A DNA stretch of 41,550 bases from Lachnospiraceae bacterium (lineage in GTDB: Bacteria > Bacillota > Clostridia > Lachnospirales > Lachnospiraceae), in assembly GCA_030524525.1 (NCBI GenBank), contig JAUNGI010000022.1, forward strand, positions 1-41,550, written 5' to 3'. The translations under genes were made by a program, and so were the position numbers. Below the pieces are notes generated by a model, which was given only the letters and a program-made list of their open reading frames with translations, was not told where the DNA came from and did no database searches. Shown piece after piece: positions 8,287 to 16,452 of the stretch (the first letter of the stretch is position 1; each line of letters opens with the position of its first letter).

Positions 8287-8430
8287 AAGGGAAAAGTCAC
8301 ACGGAGGCGTTGATTTTTCCCTTGGCTGTTTGCGACGGAGCACAAACAGTTTGGGAACAGGAAGTGTTCCTTGCCGCAGGGCGGGAATTGGAGATTCTCG
8401 GCGCGGCGCCTCGCAAATAAATCCGCTCCG
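8287..8430 (+). promoter_or_regulatory. Structured leader element, copy 1 (upstream of histidine kinase)
   Basis: Four hairpins can be drawn. P1 is AAGGGAAAA (8287-8295) with TTTTCCCTT (8315-8323). P2 is GGCTGTTTG (8324-8332) with CAAACAGTT (8343-8351), with a 10-nt loop containing CGGAGC (8336-8341). A copy-specific hairpin occupies 8354-8370. P3 is CGGGAAT (8382-8388) with ATTCTCG (8394-8400). GCTCCG at 8425-8430 is complementary to the P2 loop and sits 2 nt before the GGAGAGG ribosome-binding site. A second copy with compensatory changes lies at 29612-29734. A linker CGCAAA (8412-8417) could alternatively pair with TTTGCG (8329-8334) and open P2. I infer a translational control element; ligand or partner unknown. 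Confidence 0.6.
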
Positions 8431-8445
8431 TTGGAGAGGTAAAAA

Positions 8446-9996
8446 TTGAAACATACGATTTCCTTTCGTACAAAAATGGCGCTGGCCTTTGTCGTGGCGG
8501 TGGCGAGCGCAGTCGGTCTCTGCTGGCTGATGTCGCGTTTTTTCCTGAAGGATTATTATACGGACATGAAGCTGGAAAATTTGGAGAGCTGCTACCGTGC
8601 GGTCAATCAGGCGTTCGGGGAGAATATGGAGCTTACGGAGGACGGCGATCTGATCTTGGAAAAGCTGTCGGATAACGGGCGCGTCAGTCTTCTGGTTATC
8701 AATCCGAGCGACACCGGGAATGAACGCTACCTCTTTACCACGGAATATAACAATATGGCGCTCGGACGTATGCTTTCCTCCATTCAGAAATACTTAAATC
8801 TGAGTACCGGTCAGGCGCCCTATGAGGTGCTGCGCTCGGATTCCGAAAACTACTCGATCTATAAGCTTTACGATGAGACGACCGACCGAAACAATATCGA
8901 CCTGTTCGGAAAGCTCGACAACGGCTGCTATGTTTTTCTGAGCACCAGCTATCAGAGCATTACGGACGCGGCGGACATTGCCTCCGGCTTTCTTGCGCGC
9001 GTCGGTATCGTGGTCATTATCTGCGGCGCCGTGCTCGTCTATTTCCTGAGCAATCTGATCACCCGTCCCATTCATCAAATGTCGGAGATCGCTCTGCGGA
9101 TGAGCCATCAGGATTTTGAGGCGCGTTTTCCGGTTCGCGGCAACGACGAGATCGGGATTCTGGGCGATTCCATGAATAAGCTGTCCGAGCGGCTGGAGGT
9201 GACGATCAAGGAGCTGAAGGAAGCGAACAACGAGCTGCAAAAGGATATTCAGCGCAAGGTGGAGATCGACAATATGCGGACGGATTTTATCTCGAACGTC
9301 TCGCATGAGCTGAAAACGCCGCTGGCGCTTATTCAGGGCTATGCGGAGGGGCTGCAGGAAAACATCAACGACGATCCGGAGAGCCGTGAATTCTACTGCG
9401 AGGTCATCGTGGACGAGGCGAAGAAAATGAGCCGGATGGTAAAGAAGCTTCTGACGCTGCATCAGATCGAGTTCGGGCAGAACACGCTGGAGCTGGAACG
9501 CTTTGATATTGTCGGAATGCTGCGCACCGTATTGGAAGCGACGGATATTCTGCGGGAGCAGAAGGAGGTCACGCTGCATTTTCGGGAGACCCAGCCGGTC
9601 TATGTATGGGCGGACGAGTACCTGATCGAGGAGGTCGTTACGAATTATTTGAGCAACGCCATGAACCATGTGGCAAAATCGAAAGAAATTGCGGTTTCGC
9701 TGCAGAAAATGGGTGCAAGCGTCCGGGTTTCCGTGTATAATACAGGAGAACCGATCCCCGAAGAAGACTTGGAAAATATCTGGGTCAAGTTCTATAAGGT
9801 GGACAAGGCAAGAACGCGCGAATACGGCGGCAGCGGGATCGGGCTGTCCATCGTAAAGGCGATTATGGAGAGCCACAATCAGAAATACGGGGTCATCAAT
9901 CATCCCGGCGGGGTAGAGTTCTGGTTTGAACTTGACGCCGCCGAAGAGACTACAACGGACGGAAGGCTGGTAGAGGAACATGATAGCGATCATTGA
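8446..9996 (+). CDS. Sensor histidine kinase (HAMP, HisKA, HATPase_c)
   Basis: The 516-residue membrane kinase has a first transmembrane helix near 10-27 and an extracytoplasmic sensor region (about 30-180). A second helix lies near 183-205 (IVVIICGAVLVYFLSNLI), then a HAMP linker (about 206-260). The HisKA domain carries phospho-acceptor H287 in SNVSHELKTPLA, and the ATPase domain has an N-box around NYLSNAMNHV and a G-box around GGSGIGLSIVKAI. It should phosphorylate the response regulator encoded upstream; the signal is unknown. Translation starts at a TTG (8446) after GGAGAGG (8433-8439). The start region is preceded by a structured leader that may control translation. The end overlaps hisH by 17 bp. 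Confidence 0.93.
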   Translation: MKHTISFRTKMALAFVVAVASAVGLCWLMSRFFLKDYYTDMKLENLESCYRAVNQAFGENMELTEDGDLILEKLSDNGRVSLLVINPSDTGNERYLFTTEYNNMALGRMLSSIQKYLNLSTGQAPYEVLRSDSENYSIYKLYDETTDRNNIDLFGKLDNGCYVFLSTSYQSITDAADIASGFLARVGIVVIICGAVLVYFLSNLITRPIHQMSEIALRMSHQDFEARFPVRGNDEIGILGDSMNKLSERLEVTIKELKEANNELQKDIQRKVEIDNMRTDFISNVSHELKTPLALIQGYAEGLQENINDDPESREFYCEVIVDEAKKMSRMVKKLLTLHQIEFGQNTLELERFDIVGMLRTVLEATDILREQKEVTLHFRETQPVYVWADEYLIEEVVTNYLSNAMNHVAKSKEIAVSLQKMGASVRVSVYNTGEPIPEEDLENIWVKFYKVDKARTREYGGSGIGLSIVKAIMESHNQKYGVINHPGGVEFWFELDAAEETTTDGRLVEEHDSDH

Positions 9997-10585
9997 TTAT
10001 GACGCGGGAAATATTCGGAACGTGGAAAACGCGCTGCACGCCCTCGCGGAGGAGACGGTGGTCACACGGGAGCCGGAAACGATCTTACGGGCGGAGCGCT
10101 GTATTCTGCCGGGCGTCGGCGCGTTCGGCGACGCCATGGAAAAGCTGCATGGGTTTGGACTTGTGCCGGTGCTTCGGCAATACGCGGAGAGCGGAAAGCC
10201 GTTTCTTGGAATCTGTCTCGGCTTACAGCTTTTGTTCGCTTCGAGCGAGGAGTCGGCGGGCGTTCCGGGGCTGGGGCTTTTGCCGGGGACGGTGCGGCGG
10301 CTTCCGGAAACGCCGGGCCTGAAGATCCCGCATATCGGCTGGAACGATATTCGCTTCCCGCGGGAAAGCAGGCTGTTCGACGGAATTGCGGACGGTTCGT
10401 ATGTGTATTTTGTGCATTCCTATTATTTGCAGGCGGGCGACGAGAGCATCGTGGCGGCGACCACCGAATACGGAACGACCGTTCACGCGGCGGTTGAAAA
10501 GGATAACGTATTCGCCTGTCAGTTCCATCCGGAAAAGAGCGGCGACGTCGGCATGAAGATCCTGAAAAACTTTTGCAGACTGTAG
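9980..10585 (+). CDS. hisH: Imidazole glycerol phosphate synthase, glutaminase subunit
   Basis: The 201-residue class I glutamine amidotransferase supplies ammonia to HisF in histidine biosynthesis. The nucleophile C79 lies in [10 protein letters not shown], and the His and Glu of the triad lie in CQFHPEKSG (H183, E185). [11 protein letters not shown] is the typical oxyanion-side loop. The ATG overlaps the last codons of the kinase gene, so translation is probably coupled. hisF follows after 27 bp. The other his genes are not in this window. Confidence 0.96.
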   Translation: MIAIIDYDAGNIRNVENALHALAEETVVTREPETILRAERCILPGVGAFGDAMEKLHGFGLVPVLRQYAESGKPFLGICLGLQLLFASSEESAGVPGLGLLPGTVRRLPETPGLKIPHIGWNDIRFPRESRLFDGIADGSYVYFVHSYYLQAGDESIVAATTEYGTTVHAAVEKDNVFACQFHPEKSGDVGMKILKNFCRL

Positions 10586-10612
10586 CGCAGAAAAAACAAA
10601 CGGGAGATTGAG

Positions 10613-11368
10613 ATGTTTACAAAGCGGATCATACCCTGTCTGGACGTACATAACGGCAGGGTCGTAAAGGGCGTTAATTTTGTGGATCTTCGGGACGCCG
10701 GAGATCCGGTGGAGGTCGGCAGGGCGTACGGAGAGGCAGGCGCGGACGAGCTGGTCTTTCTGGACATTACGGCTTCGTCGGACGCGCGGACCATCCGTGC
10801 GGAGATGGTGCGCCGGGTCGCGGAGACCGTGTTCATTCCGTTTACGGTCGGCGGCGGCATCCGTACGGTGGAGGACTTCCGTATGATCCTTCGGGAGGGC
10901 GCCGACAAGGTGGCGGTCAATTCGGCGGCGATCATGAATCCGGAGCTGATCTCCGAGGCGGCGGAAAAATTCGGCAGCCAGTGCGTGGTGGTGGCGATCG
11001 ACGCCAAACGCACGCCGGGCGGCTTTCACATTTATAAAAACGGCGGACGCGTGGATATGGGGATCGACGCGATCGAGTGGGCAAAGCGCGCGGAACGGCT
11101 TGGCGCGGGAGAGCTTCTTGTGACGAGCATGGACTGCGACGGTACGAAAAACGGCTACGACATGGAATTGACAAGGCGGATCTCCGAGAGTGTTTCCATT
11201 CCGGTCATCGCTTCGGGCGGCGCAGGGAGCTGTCAGCATTTTTACGACGTGCTGACCGAGGGAAAAGCCGACGCGGCGCTTGCCGCATCGCTGTTCCATT
11301 ATAAGGAGCTGGAGATCGGACAGGTAAAACAATACCTTCGGGAGAAAGGGGTCAGCGTAAGGATCTGA
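10613..11368 (+). CDS. hisF: Imidazole glycerol phosphate synthase, cyclase subunit
   Basis: The 251-residue (beta/alpha)8 barrel makes imidazole glycerol phosphate and AICAR from PRFAR and the ammonia delivered by HisH. The start [23 protein letters not shown] contains the first catalytic Asp (CLDV). [11 protein letters not shown] and VIASGGAGS are the phosphate-binding loops, and the second catalytic Asp lies in [13 protein letters not shown]. Length is standard. A strong GGGAGATTGAG-type site precedes the ATG. It directly follows hisH and is followed by ung 15 bp later. Confidence 0.97.
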   Translation: MFTKRIIPCLDVHNGRVVKGVNFVDLRDAGDPVEVGRAYGEAGADELVFLDITASSDARTIRAEMVRRVAETVFIPFTVGGGIRTVEDFRMILREGADKVAVNSAAIMNPELISEAAEKFGSQCVVVAIDAKRTPGGFHIYKNGGRVDMGIDAIEWAKRAERLGAGELLVTSMDCDGTKNGYDMELTRRISESVSIPVIASGGAGSCQHFYDVLTEGKADAALAASLFHYKELEIGQVKQYLREKGVSVRI

Positions 11369-11383
11369 CCGGGGGAACATCGG

Positions 11384-12064
11384 ATGGCAGCAATTACAGG
11401 AGAATGGCTCGAAGCCTTGGGCGGCGAGTTTCATAAGGAATACTATCGGAATTTATATCGCTTTATTGTGGAAGAATATCGGACGCACGTTGTATTTCCT
11501 CCCTCGGAGGATATTTTCAATGCGTTCCATCTGACTCCGCTTTCACAGGTAAAGGCGGTCATTTTGGGACAGGACCCTTACCACAACGACGGGCAGGCGC
11601 ACGGGCTTTGCTTTTCGGTGCAGCCGCAGGTGGAGATCCCGCCGTCGCTCGTGAATATCTACAAAGAACTGGAGTCCGACCTTGGCTGCCGGATCCCAAG
11701 TCACGGCTGTCTGACCAAGTGGGCGGAGCAGGGCGTTCTGCTCCTCAACACCGTGCTGACGGTTCGGGCGCATCAGGCCTTTTCCCATCAGGGGCAGGGC
11801 TGGGAGCAGTTTACCGACGAGGTCATCCGCGTGCTGAACCGGCAGGATCGCCCCATCGTCTTTTTGCTGTGGGGCAGTCCGGCGCAGAAAAAAGCGGCGA
11901 TGCTGACAAATCCCAAGCATCTGGTGCTGAAAGCGCCGCATCCCAGTCCGCTGTCGGCTTACCGGGGCTTTTTCGGCTGTCGGCATTTCAGTAAGACCAA
12001 CGAGTTTCTGAAGGCAAACGGAGAGCGGGAAATTGATTGGCAGATCGAAGAAATGGAAAAATGA
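11384..12064 (+). CDS. ung: Uracil-DNA glycosylase (family 1)
   Basis: The 226-residue enzyme removes uracil from DNA in base-excision repair. The water-activating motif GQDPYHNDGQAHGLCFSV (about 62-79) and the DNA-intercalation motif HPSPLSAYRGFFGCRHF (about 185-201) are both intact, as is LLLNTVLTVR. Length is typical. It overlaps the next gene by 32 bp, and the gene order hisF-ung-ydcF-like suggests one transcription unit. Confidence 0.97.
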   Translation: MAAITGEWLEALGGEFHKEYYRNLYRFIVEEYRTHVVFPPSEDIFNAFHLTPLSQVKAVILGQDPYHNDGQAHGLCFSVQPQVEIPPSLVNIYKELESDLGCRIPSHGCLTKWAEQGVLLLNTVLTVRAHQAFSHQGQGWEQFTDEVIRVLNRQDRPIVFLLWGSPAQKKAAMLTNPKHLVLKAPHPSPLSAYRGFFGCRHFSKTNEFLKANGEREIDWQIEEMEK

Positions 12065-12824
12065 GATCAAGGCGGGTTCGGAGAGAAAGTCGTCGCTTTG
12101 GCGTCGTGTCTGCGTCCGGCTTTATTTTGCCGCGCTCGGCTTGGCGGGGGCGGTGGTGCTCTTGAATTTGCTTGTGACCGGAGGCGCACGGAGCCGGATG
12201 TTTCTGACCGGCGCGGCGCTTGCGGAGGTGGAGAGCGGGCCGGAGGGCTTCCGAATCGGCAATTCCGAAAACGACGCGCTGCTTCCGAAGGCGGACGCCA
12301 TTCTGATCCTTGGCTGCGGCGTTTGGGCGGACGGTACGCCGAGCCCGATGCTGCGCGACCGGTTGGATCAGGGCATTGCGCTTTATAAGGCGGGCGTTTC
12401 CGACCGGCTTTTGATGAGCGGCGACCACGGAAGGACGGACTACGACGAGGTGAATGCGATGAAGCGCTATGCGGTCGCTGCGGGCGTTCCCTCGGAGGCG
12501 ATCTTTATGGATCACGCCGGCTTTTCCACCTACGATTCGGTGTACCGTGCCAAGGAGGTGTTCGGCGCGGAAACGCTGGTCATCGTAAGTCAGACGTACC
12601 ATCTGTACCGGGCGGTCTGGCTGGCGGAGGGGCTGGGCGTGGAGGCGTACGGCGTGAGCGCTTCGCTCCGAGATTACCGAAAGCAGGATCAATACAGCTT
12701 CCGGGAGCTTCTGGCACGCGTGAAGGCGGTCGGAGAACGGCTTGGAAAGCCGGAGGCGAAGCTTTTGGGCGAACCGATCTCGCTTGCGGGAAGCGGCGAT
12801 GTAACCAACGACGAAGGGGAGTGA
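12033..12824 (+). CDS. YdcF/SanA-family membrane protein (DUF218)
   Basis: The 263-residue product has one N-terminal transmembrane helix (about 25-46) and a DUF218 domain (about 85-240). The domain includes ADAILILGCGVWADGTPSPML, MSGDHGRTDYDEVNAM and STYDSVYRAKEVFG. Homologues such as SanA affect envelope permeability, but the biochemical activity is not settled. A TTG start at 12033, inside the end of ung, is supported by ACGGAGAG at 12019-12024; no ATG lies nearby in frame. It is followed 6 bp later by an AraC regulator. Confidence 0.8.
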   Translation: MIGRSKKWKNEIKAGSERKSSLWRRVCVRLYFAALGLAGAVVLLNLLVTGGARSRMFLTGAALAEVESGPEGFRIGNSENDALLPKADAILILGCGVWADGTPSPMLRDRLDQGIALYKAGVSDRLLMSGDHGRTDYDEVNAMKRYAVAAGVPSEAIFMDHAGFSTYDSVYRAKEVFGAETLVIVSQTYHLYRAVWLAEGLGVEAYGVSASLRDYRKQDQYSFRELLARVKAVGERLGKPEAKLLGEPISLAGSGDVTNDEGE

Positions 12825-12830
12825 ACAGGA

Positions 12831-13682
12831 ATGGACAATACCTTTTTTTCGGACATGGTGAGGCAGGATCTGAACCCTACGATCCTCTATTGCAGCAAAG
12901 TGAAGGATGCGCACTTGACCCACTCGCATTCGCATCCGAACATTGAGATCGCCTACATTCTTTCGGGAACCGGCTGTTATCAGGTGGAGGAGCGGGTATA
13001 TGAGGTAAAGCAGGGCGATCTGCTGATCTGCAATCCGGGAATCGTTCACCGGAGCATCGTGACCGACCCCGCGAATCCCACGCTGGAATTTGTGGCGGGC
13101 TTTACCGACGTGTTTTTTCAGGGAATGCCGGACAATCAGGTCGTGCTGCCGGACGGCGGGCATCTGCTGACGCTCTCCGACGAAGCGAAGCGGGAATTCA
13201 GCCGCTGCTGCTACGAAATTCTTGAGGAAAACGCTTCGACGGAGCCGGGGCGCTATTACATGATTCAGGCGCAGATGATCCGGATGCTCGTGCTGATTTA
13301 TCGGGCGATCTCGGAGAAGTCGGAGCCGGAGATGGTGGGGCTGACGTTTGAAAGCTACTCCCGCAGCTATGTGGTGAAAAAAATTCTCCATTATCTGAAC
13401 GACAATTACGCACAGAAAATATCCCTCGATCAGATCGCGCACAATATGTATCTGAGCCCCGTGTATATTTCCAAGATCTTCAAGGAAAAGACGGGCGACT
13501 CTCCGATCAATTATTTGATCCGCATCCGGCTGGCAAAGGCGAAGGAGCTGCTCGACAAGGATGCGGGCAACATCAAGGCGATCGCCGCGCAGGTCGGTTA
13601 TGACGACGTGTATCATTTTTCCAAGCTGTTCAAAAAATATTACGGGGTCTCTCCGATGAATTACCGGAAAAGCGTGCGGTAA
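12831..13682 (+). CDS. AraC-family transcriptional regulator with cupin sensor
   Basis: The 283-residue regulator has an N-terminal cupin-like sensing domain (about 25-150, with HSHSHPNIEIAYILSG and GDLLICNPGIVH) and two helix-turn-helix motifs at the C-terminus (about 185-283). The HTH segments include ISLDQIAHNMYLSPVYISKI and IKAIAAQVGYDDVYHFSKL, ending in the family signature YYGVSPMNYRK. Such proteins sense a sugar or related small molecule and activate a neighbouring operon. The only nearby transport-related gene is the stand-alone EIIA gene downstream, so the target is unclear. Confidence 0.9.
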   Translation: MDNTFFSDMVRQDLNPTILYCSKVKDAHLTHSHSHPNIEIAYILSGTGCYQVEERVYEVKQGDLLICNPGIVHRSIVTDPANPTLEFVAGFTDVFFQGMPDNQVVLPDGGHLLTLSDEAKREFSRCCYEILEENASTEPGRYYMIQAQMIRMLVLIYRAISEKSEPEMVGLTFESYSRSYVVKKILHYLNDNYAQKISLDQIAHNMYLSPVYISKIFKEKTGDSPINYLIRIRLAKAKELLDKDAGNIKAIAAQVGYDDVYHFSKLFKKYYGVSPMNYRKSVR

Positions 13683-13762
13683 GGACGGAATAATTTTAAG
13701 GTCTCTGCAAAGAATAGTTCTGACGCGGGCAGAAAATCTGTCTGCGGGAGCGGAGGCAGATT

Positions 13763-14224
13763 ATGGACAGTATTGCGATATATTCCCCCTTACAGGGCAA
13801 AACCATGCCGCTGTCAAAGATCGCGGATCAGCGTTTTTCGAAAGAACATTTCGGGCCGGGCGTCGTCGTGCTGCCCCGGAAAAATTATGTTTATGCCCCG
13901 TTTGACGGGGTTTTGGTGTCGGTCGCCGAAAACCGGCACGGCCTGTGGTTCCGCAGCAGGGAGGGCATCGAGCTGCTGGTCCATGTGGGACTGGACACGG
14001 TCTTTTTGAACGGAGAATGCTTTTCTACCATGGTAGAACCCGGAACGAGCGTATCGTGCGGACAGGCGGTGCTGGAGTTTGACCGGAAGCAGATCCGGCG
14101 GAAGGGGTTTTCGACGGCGACGCCGATCGTGATCACGAATTCCGGGCTGCCGGGCAGGCTGCACATTACCAAGCGGCGCTATGTCAGTCCGGAAACAATG
14201 CTGATGTATATTTCTTGTTCATAA
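13763..14224 (+). CDS. PTS EIIA(Glc)-like domain protein
   Basis: The 153-residue protein is a single EIIA domain of the glucose type. YAPFDGVLVS, the auxiliary histidine H59 (NRHGLWF) and the phosphorylatable H74 (LLVHVGLDTV) are spaced by 15 residues as in the E. coli protein (75 and 90). It accepts phosphate from HPr and either passes it to an EIIB/EIIC permease or acts as a regulator. No EIIB or EIIC gene is present here, so it must serve a permease encoded elsewhere or work in regulation. GGAGG precedes the ATG at 13763. Its own promoter is not obvious; the 80-bp gap after the AraC gene lacks a terminator. Confidence 0.88.
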   Translation: MDSIAIYSPLQGKTMPLSKIADQRFSKEHFGPGVVVLPRKNYVYAPFDGVLVSVAENRHGLWFRSREGIELLVHVGLDTVFLNGECFSTMVEPGTSVSCGQAVLEFDRKQIRRKGFSTATPIVITNSGLPGRLHITKRRYVSPETMLMYISCS

Positions 14225-14243
14225 AAAATTCATTTGCTTTTGC

Positions 14244-14272
14244 TTGTCTTTTCAACCTTCTTTTACTATAAT
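14244..14272 (+). promoter_or_regulatory. Promoter upstream of ftsH
   Basis: TTGTCT (14244-14249), a 17-nt spacer and TATAAT (14267-14272), about 80 bp before the ftsH start. Confidence 0.7.
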
Positions 14273-14354
14273 GTGGGTATTGATTCCTGTAACGGGAACA
14301 GAGCCGAACCCGGGGCGGACAAGCTTCGGAGGTGCTGTTATTTAGGAGGTTTCA

Positions 14355-16328
14355 GTGGAAGACAAAAATAACAATAATTCGCCGCAGCAAAAGGACGACG
14401 GAAAGCGGAAAGGTTTTTTCATGCGGATCGGCGTGACGATCCTGACCTTTTTGCTGTTTGTCGGGGCCTATGTGCTCATCAGCGATTACATTTCAACCAA
14501 AAAAAATAAAGAAATCACCTATAATGAATTTCTGAAAATGATCGACGAGGGTACGATCGAGTCGGTGGAGCTCCAGCCGGATTACGACCGCATTGTGATC
14601 AAGCCGAAAAAGGAGGCTATCCCGGAGGGGACGCTGCTGGAGACTTACTACACCGGTATGGTGGAGGACGATCAGCTGATCTCCCGTCTGATCGAAAAAG
14701 AGATCTCGGTGCAGCGGCTGATCGTAAATAAAAGCACCACGGTGATCGACATATTCATCGGCTACATTCTGCCGTTTATTCTGATCTATATCGTTATGTA
14801 CGCCCTGTTCCGGATGGTATCGAGAAGCGGCGGTCTGGGCGGCATCGGCAAGAGCCATGCGAAGGTGTACGAGCAGAAGGAGACCGGCGTTACCTTTAAG
14901 GACGTGGCGGGACAGGAGGAAGCAAAGGATTCCGTTATGGAGCTTGTGGATTTCCTGCACGACCCGGCGAAATATACCCGCATCGGCGCAAAGCTTCCGA
15001 AGGGCGCGCTTCTGGTCGGCCCTCCCGGAACCGGAAAAACGCTGCTTGCCAAGGCCGTGGCGGGCGAGGCAAAGGTGCCGTTCTTTTTCCTGTCCGGCTC
15101 CGATTTCGTAGAAATGTTTGTGGGCGTCGGCGCGTCCCGCGTGCGCGAGCTGTTTAAGCAGGCGCAGCAGGTGGCTCCGTGCATTATCTTTATCGACGAG
15201 ATCGACGCGATCGGCAAGAGCCGCGACAGCCGCTACGGCGGAAACGACGAGCGGGAACAGACGCTGAATCAGCTCTTGGCGGAGATGGACGGCTTTGACA
15301 CCTCGAAGGGAATCGTGATTCTGGCGGCAACCAACCGCCCGGAGGTTCTGGACAAGGCGCTGCTTCGTCCGGGACGCTTTGATCGAAGGATCATAGTCGA
15401 TAAGCCCGATCTGAAGGGACGGCTTGCCGTTTTGAAGGTACATGCCAAAAACGTGCTGATGCACGATTCCGTCGATTTGGACGAGATCGCGCATGCGACG
15501 AGCGGAGCGGTGGGCTCCGACCTTGCCAATATCATCAACGAGGCCGCCATTTTGGCGGTCAAGGAAGGCAGAACCGTGGTCAACCAGTCCGACTTGATGG
15601 AATCGGTTGAGGTCGTCTTTGCAGGCAAGGAAAAGAAGGATCGGATTCTGGGTCCGGAGGAAAAGAGGATCGTCGCATATCACGAAGTGGGACATGCGCT
15701 GGTGGCTGCCCTGCAGAAGGATGCGGAGCCGGTGCAGAAAATCACGATCGTACCGCGAACGATGGGCGCTTTGGGTTACACGATGCAGGTTCCGGAGGAA
15801 GAAAAATATCTGAACTCCAAGGAAGAGCTGCTTACGCTGATCCGCACGCTCTGCGGCGGACGCGCGGCGGAGCAGGTCAAGTTCGCCTCCGTCACAACCG
15901 GAGCGAGCAACGATATCCAGCGCGCGACGGAGCTGGCGCGTCAGATGATCACGCTGTACGGCATGTCCGACGAGTTCGGTATGGTCGCGCTTGAGACGGT
16001 GGAAAGTCAGTATCTGGAAGGCAGGACGATCCTGAATTGCAGCGAGGCGACTGCGGCGAGGGTTGACGCGGAGGTTTACCGCGTGATCCAAGAATGCTAT
16101 GAGAAGGCGGTCGGCTTTTTGGAGGAAAACCGCGAGCTGATGGACGAGGTGGCGGCGTTCCTGATCGAAAAGGAGACGATCACCGGAAAACAGTTTATGG
16201 AGATCTTTAACCGCTATCAGCATCCGGAGCTGCTGACCGGAACCGTGGAAAACATCGTTTTACAGAAACCTACGGTTGTAGAACAAGACGGCGGACGTGA
16301 GGATGGAAACGGGCCTGCCGAAGCATAA
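14355..16328 (+). CDS. ftsH: ATP-dependent membrane zinc protease FtsH
   Basis: The 657-residue protein is a membrane AAA+ protease that degrades misassembled membrane proteins and regulatory proteins. Two transmembrane helices (about 22-42 and 128-152) flank an extracytoplasmic FtsH-extracellular domain. Walker A is GPPGTGKT (222-229), Walker B lies in IIFIDEID, and the second region of homology includes [20 protein letters not shown]. The zinc site HEVGH is at 443-447. The C-terminal part has the usual GGRAAEQ and [12 protein letters not shown]. Translation starts at GTG 14355 after AGGAGG (14344-14349). Two tandem terminators follow. Confidence 0.97.
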   Translation: MEDKNNNNSPQQKDDGKRKGFFMRIGVTILTFLLFVGAYVLISDYISTKKNKEITYNEFLKMIDEGTIESVELQPDYDRIVIKPKKEAIPEGTLLETYYTGMVEDDQLISRLIEKEISVQRLIVNKSTTVIDIFIGYILPFILIYIVMYALFRMVSRSGGLGGIGKSHAKVYEQKETGVTFKDVAGQEEAKDSVMELVDFLHDPAKYTRIGAKLPKGALLVGPPGTGKTLLAKAVAGEAKVPFFFLSGSDFVEMFVGVGASRVRELFKQAQQVAPCIIFIDEIDAIGKSRDSRYGGNDEREQTLNQLLAEMDGFDTSKGIVILAATNRPEVLDKALLRPGRFDRRIIVDKPDLKGRLAVLKVHAKNVLMHDSVDLDEIAHATSGAVGSDLANIINEAAILAVKEGRTVVNQSDLMESVEVVFAGKEKKDRILGPEEKRIVAYHEVGHALVAALQKDAEPVQKITIVPRTMGALGYTMQVPEEEKYLNSKEELLTLIRTLCGGRAAEQVKFASVTTGASNDIQRATELARQMITLYGMSDEFGMVALETVESQYLEGRTILNCSEATAARVDAEVYRVIQECYEKAVGFLEENRELMDEVAAFLIEKETITGKQFMEIFNRYQHPELLTGTVENIVLQKPTVVEQDGGREDGNGPAEA

Positions 16329-16338
16329 CAGGGACTGA

Positions 16339-16375
16339 AAAAGCCGTCGCATGATTACGACGGCTTTTGTTTCTT
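16339..16375 (+). terminator. Rho-independent terminator after ftsH
   Basis: AAAAGCCGTCG (16339-16349) and CGACGGCTTTT (16358-16368) form a perfect 11-bp stem followed by a T-rich stretch. Confidence 0.85.
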
Positions 16376-16389
16376 CTTTTTTTCAGCGG

Positions 16390-16431
16390 AGAATCTCGCA
16401 GCGCGGGATTCTTTGTTCTATTTTGTCTTTT
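16390..16431 (+). terminator. Second hairpin with U-rich tail before uvrC
   Basis: AGAATCTCGC (16390-16399) pairs with GCGGGATTCT (16403-16412), with one G-T pair and a 3-nt loop; a T-rich tract follows. It is a likely back-up terminator, ending only about 20 bp before the uvrC start, or an attenuator of uvrC. Confidence 0.5.
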
Positions 16432-16452
16432 GGAGCAGGGGGGAGCTGCGGA

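Noticed and set aside
8228-8449. A 73-codon open frame covering the structured leader before the kinase
   Set aside because: The matching element at 29612-29734 has a stop or a different frame at the same place, and stems covary, so RNA explains the conservation better.
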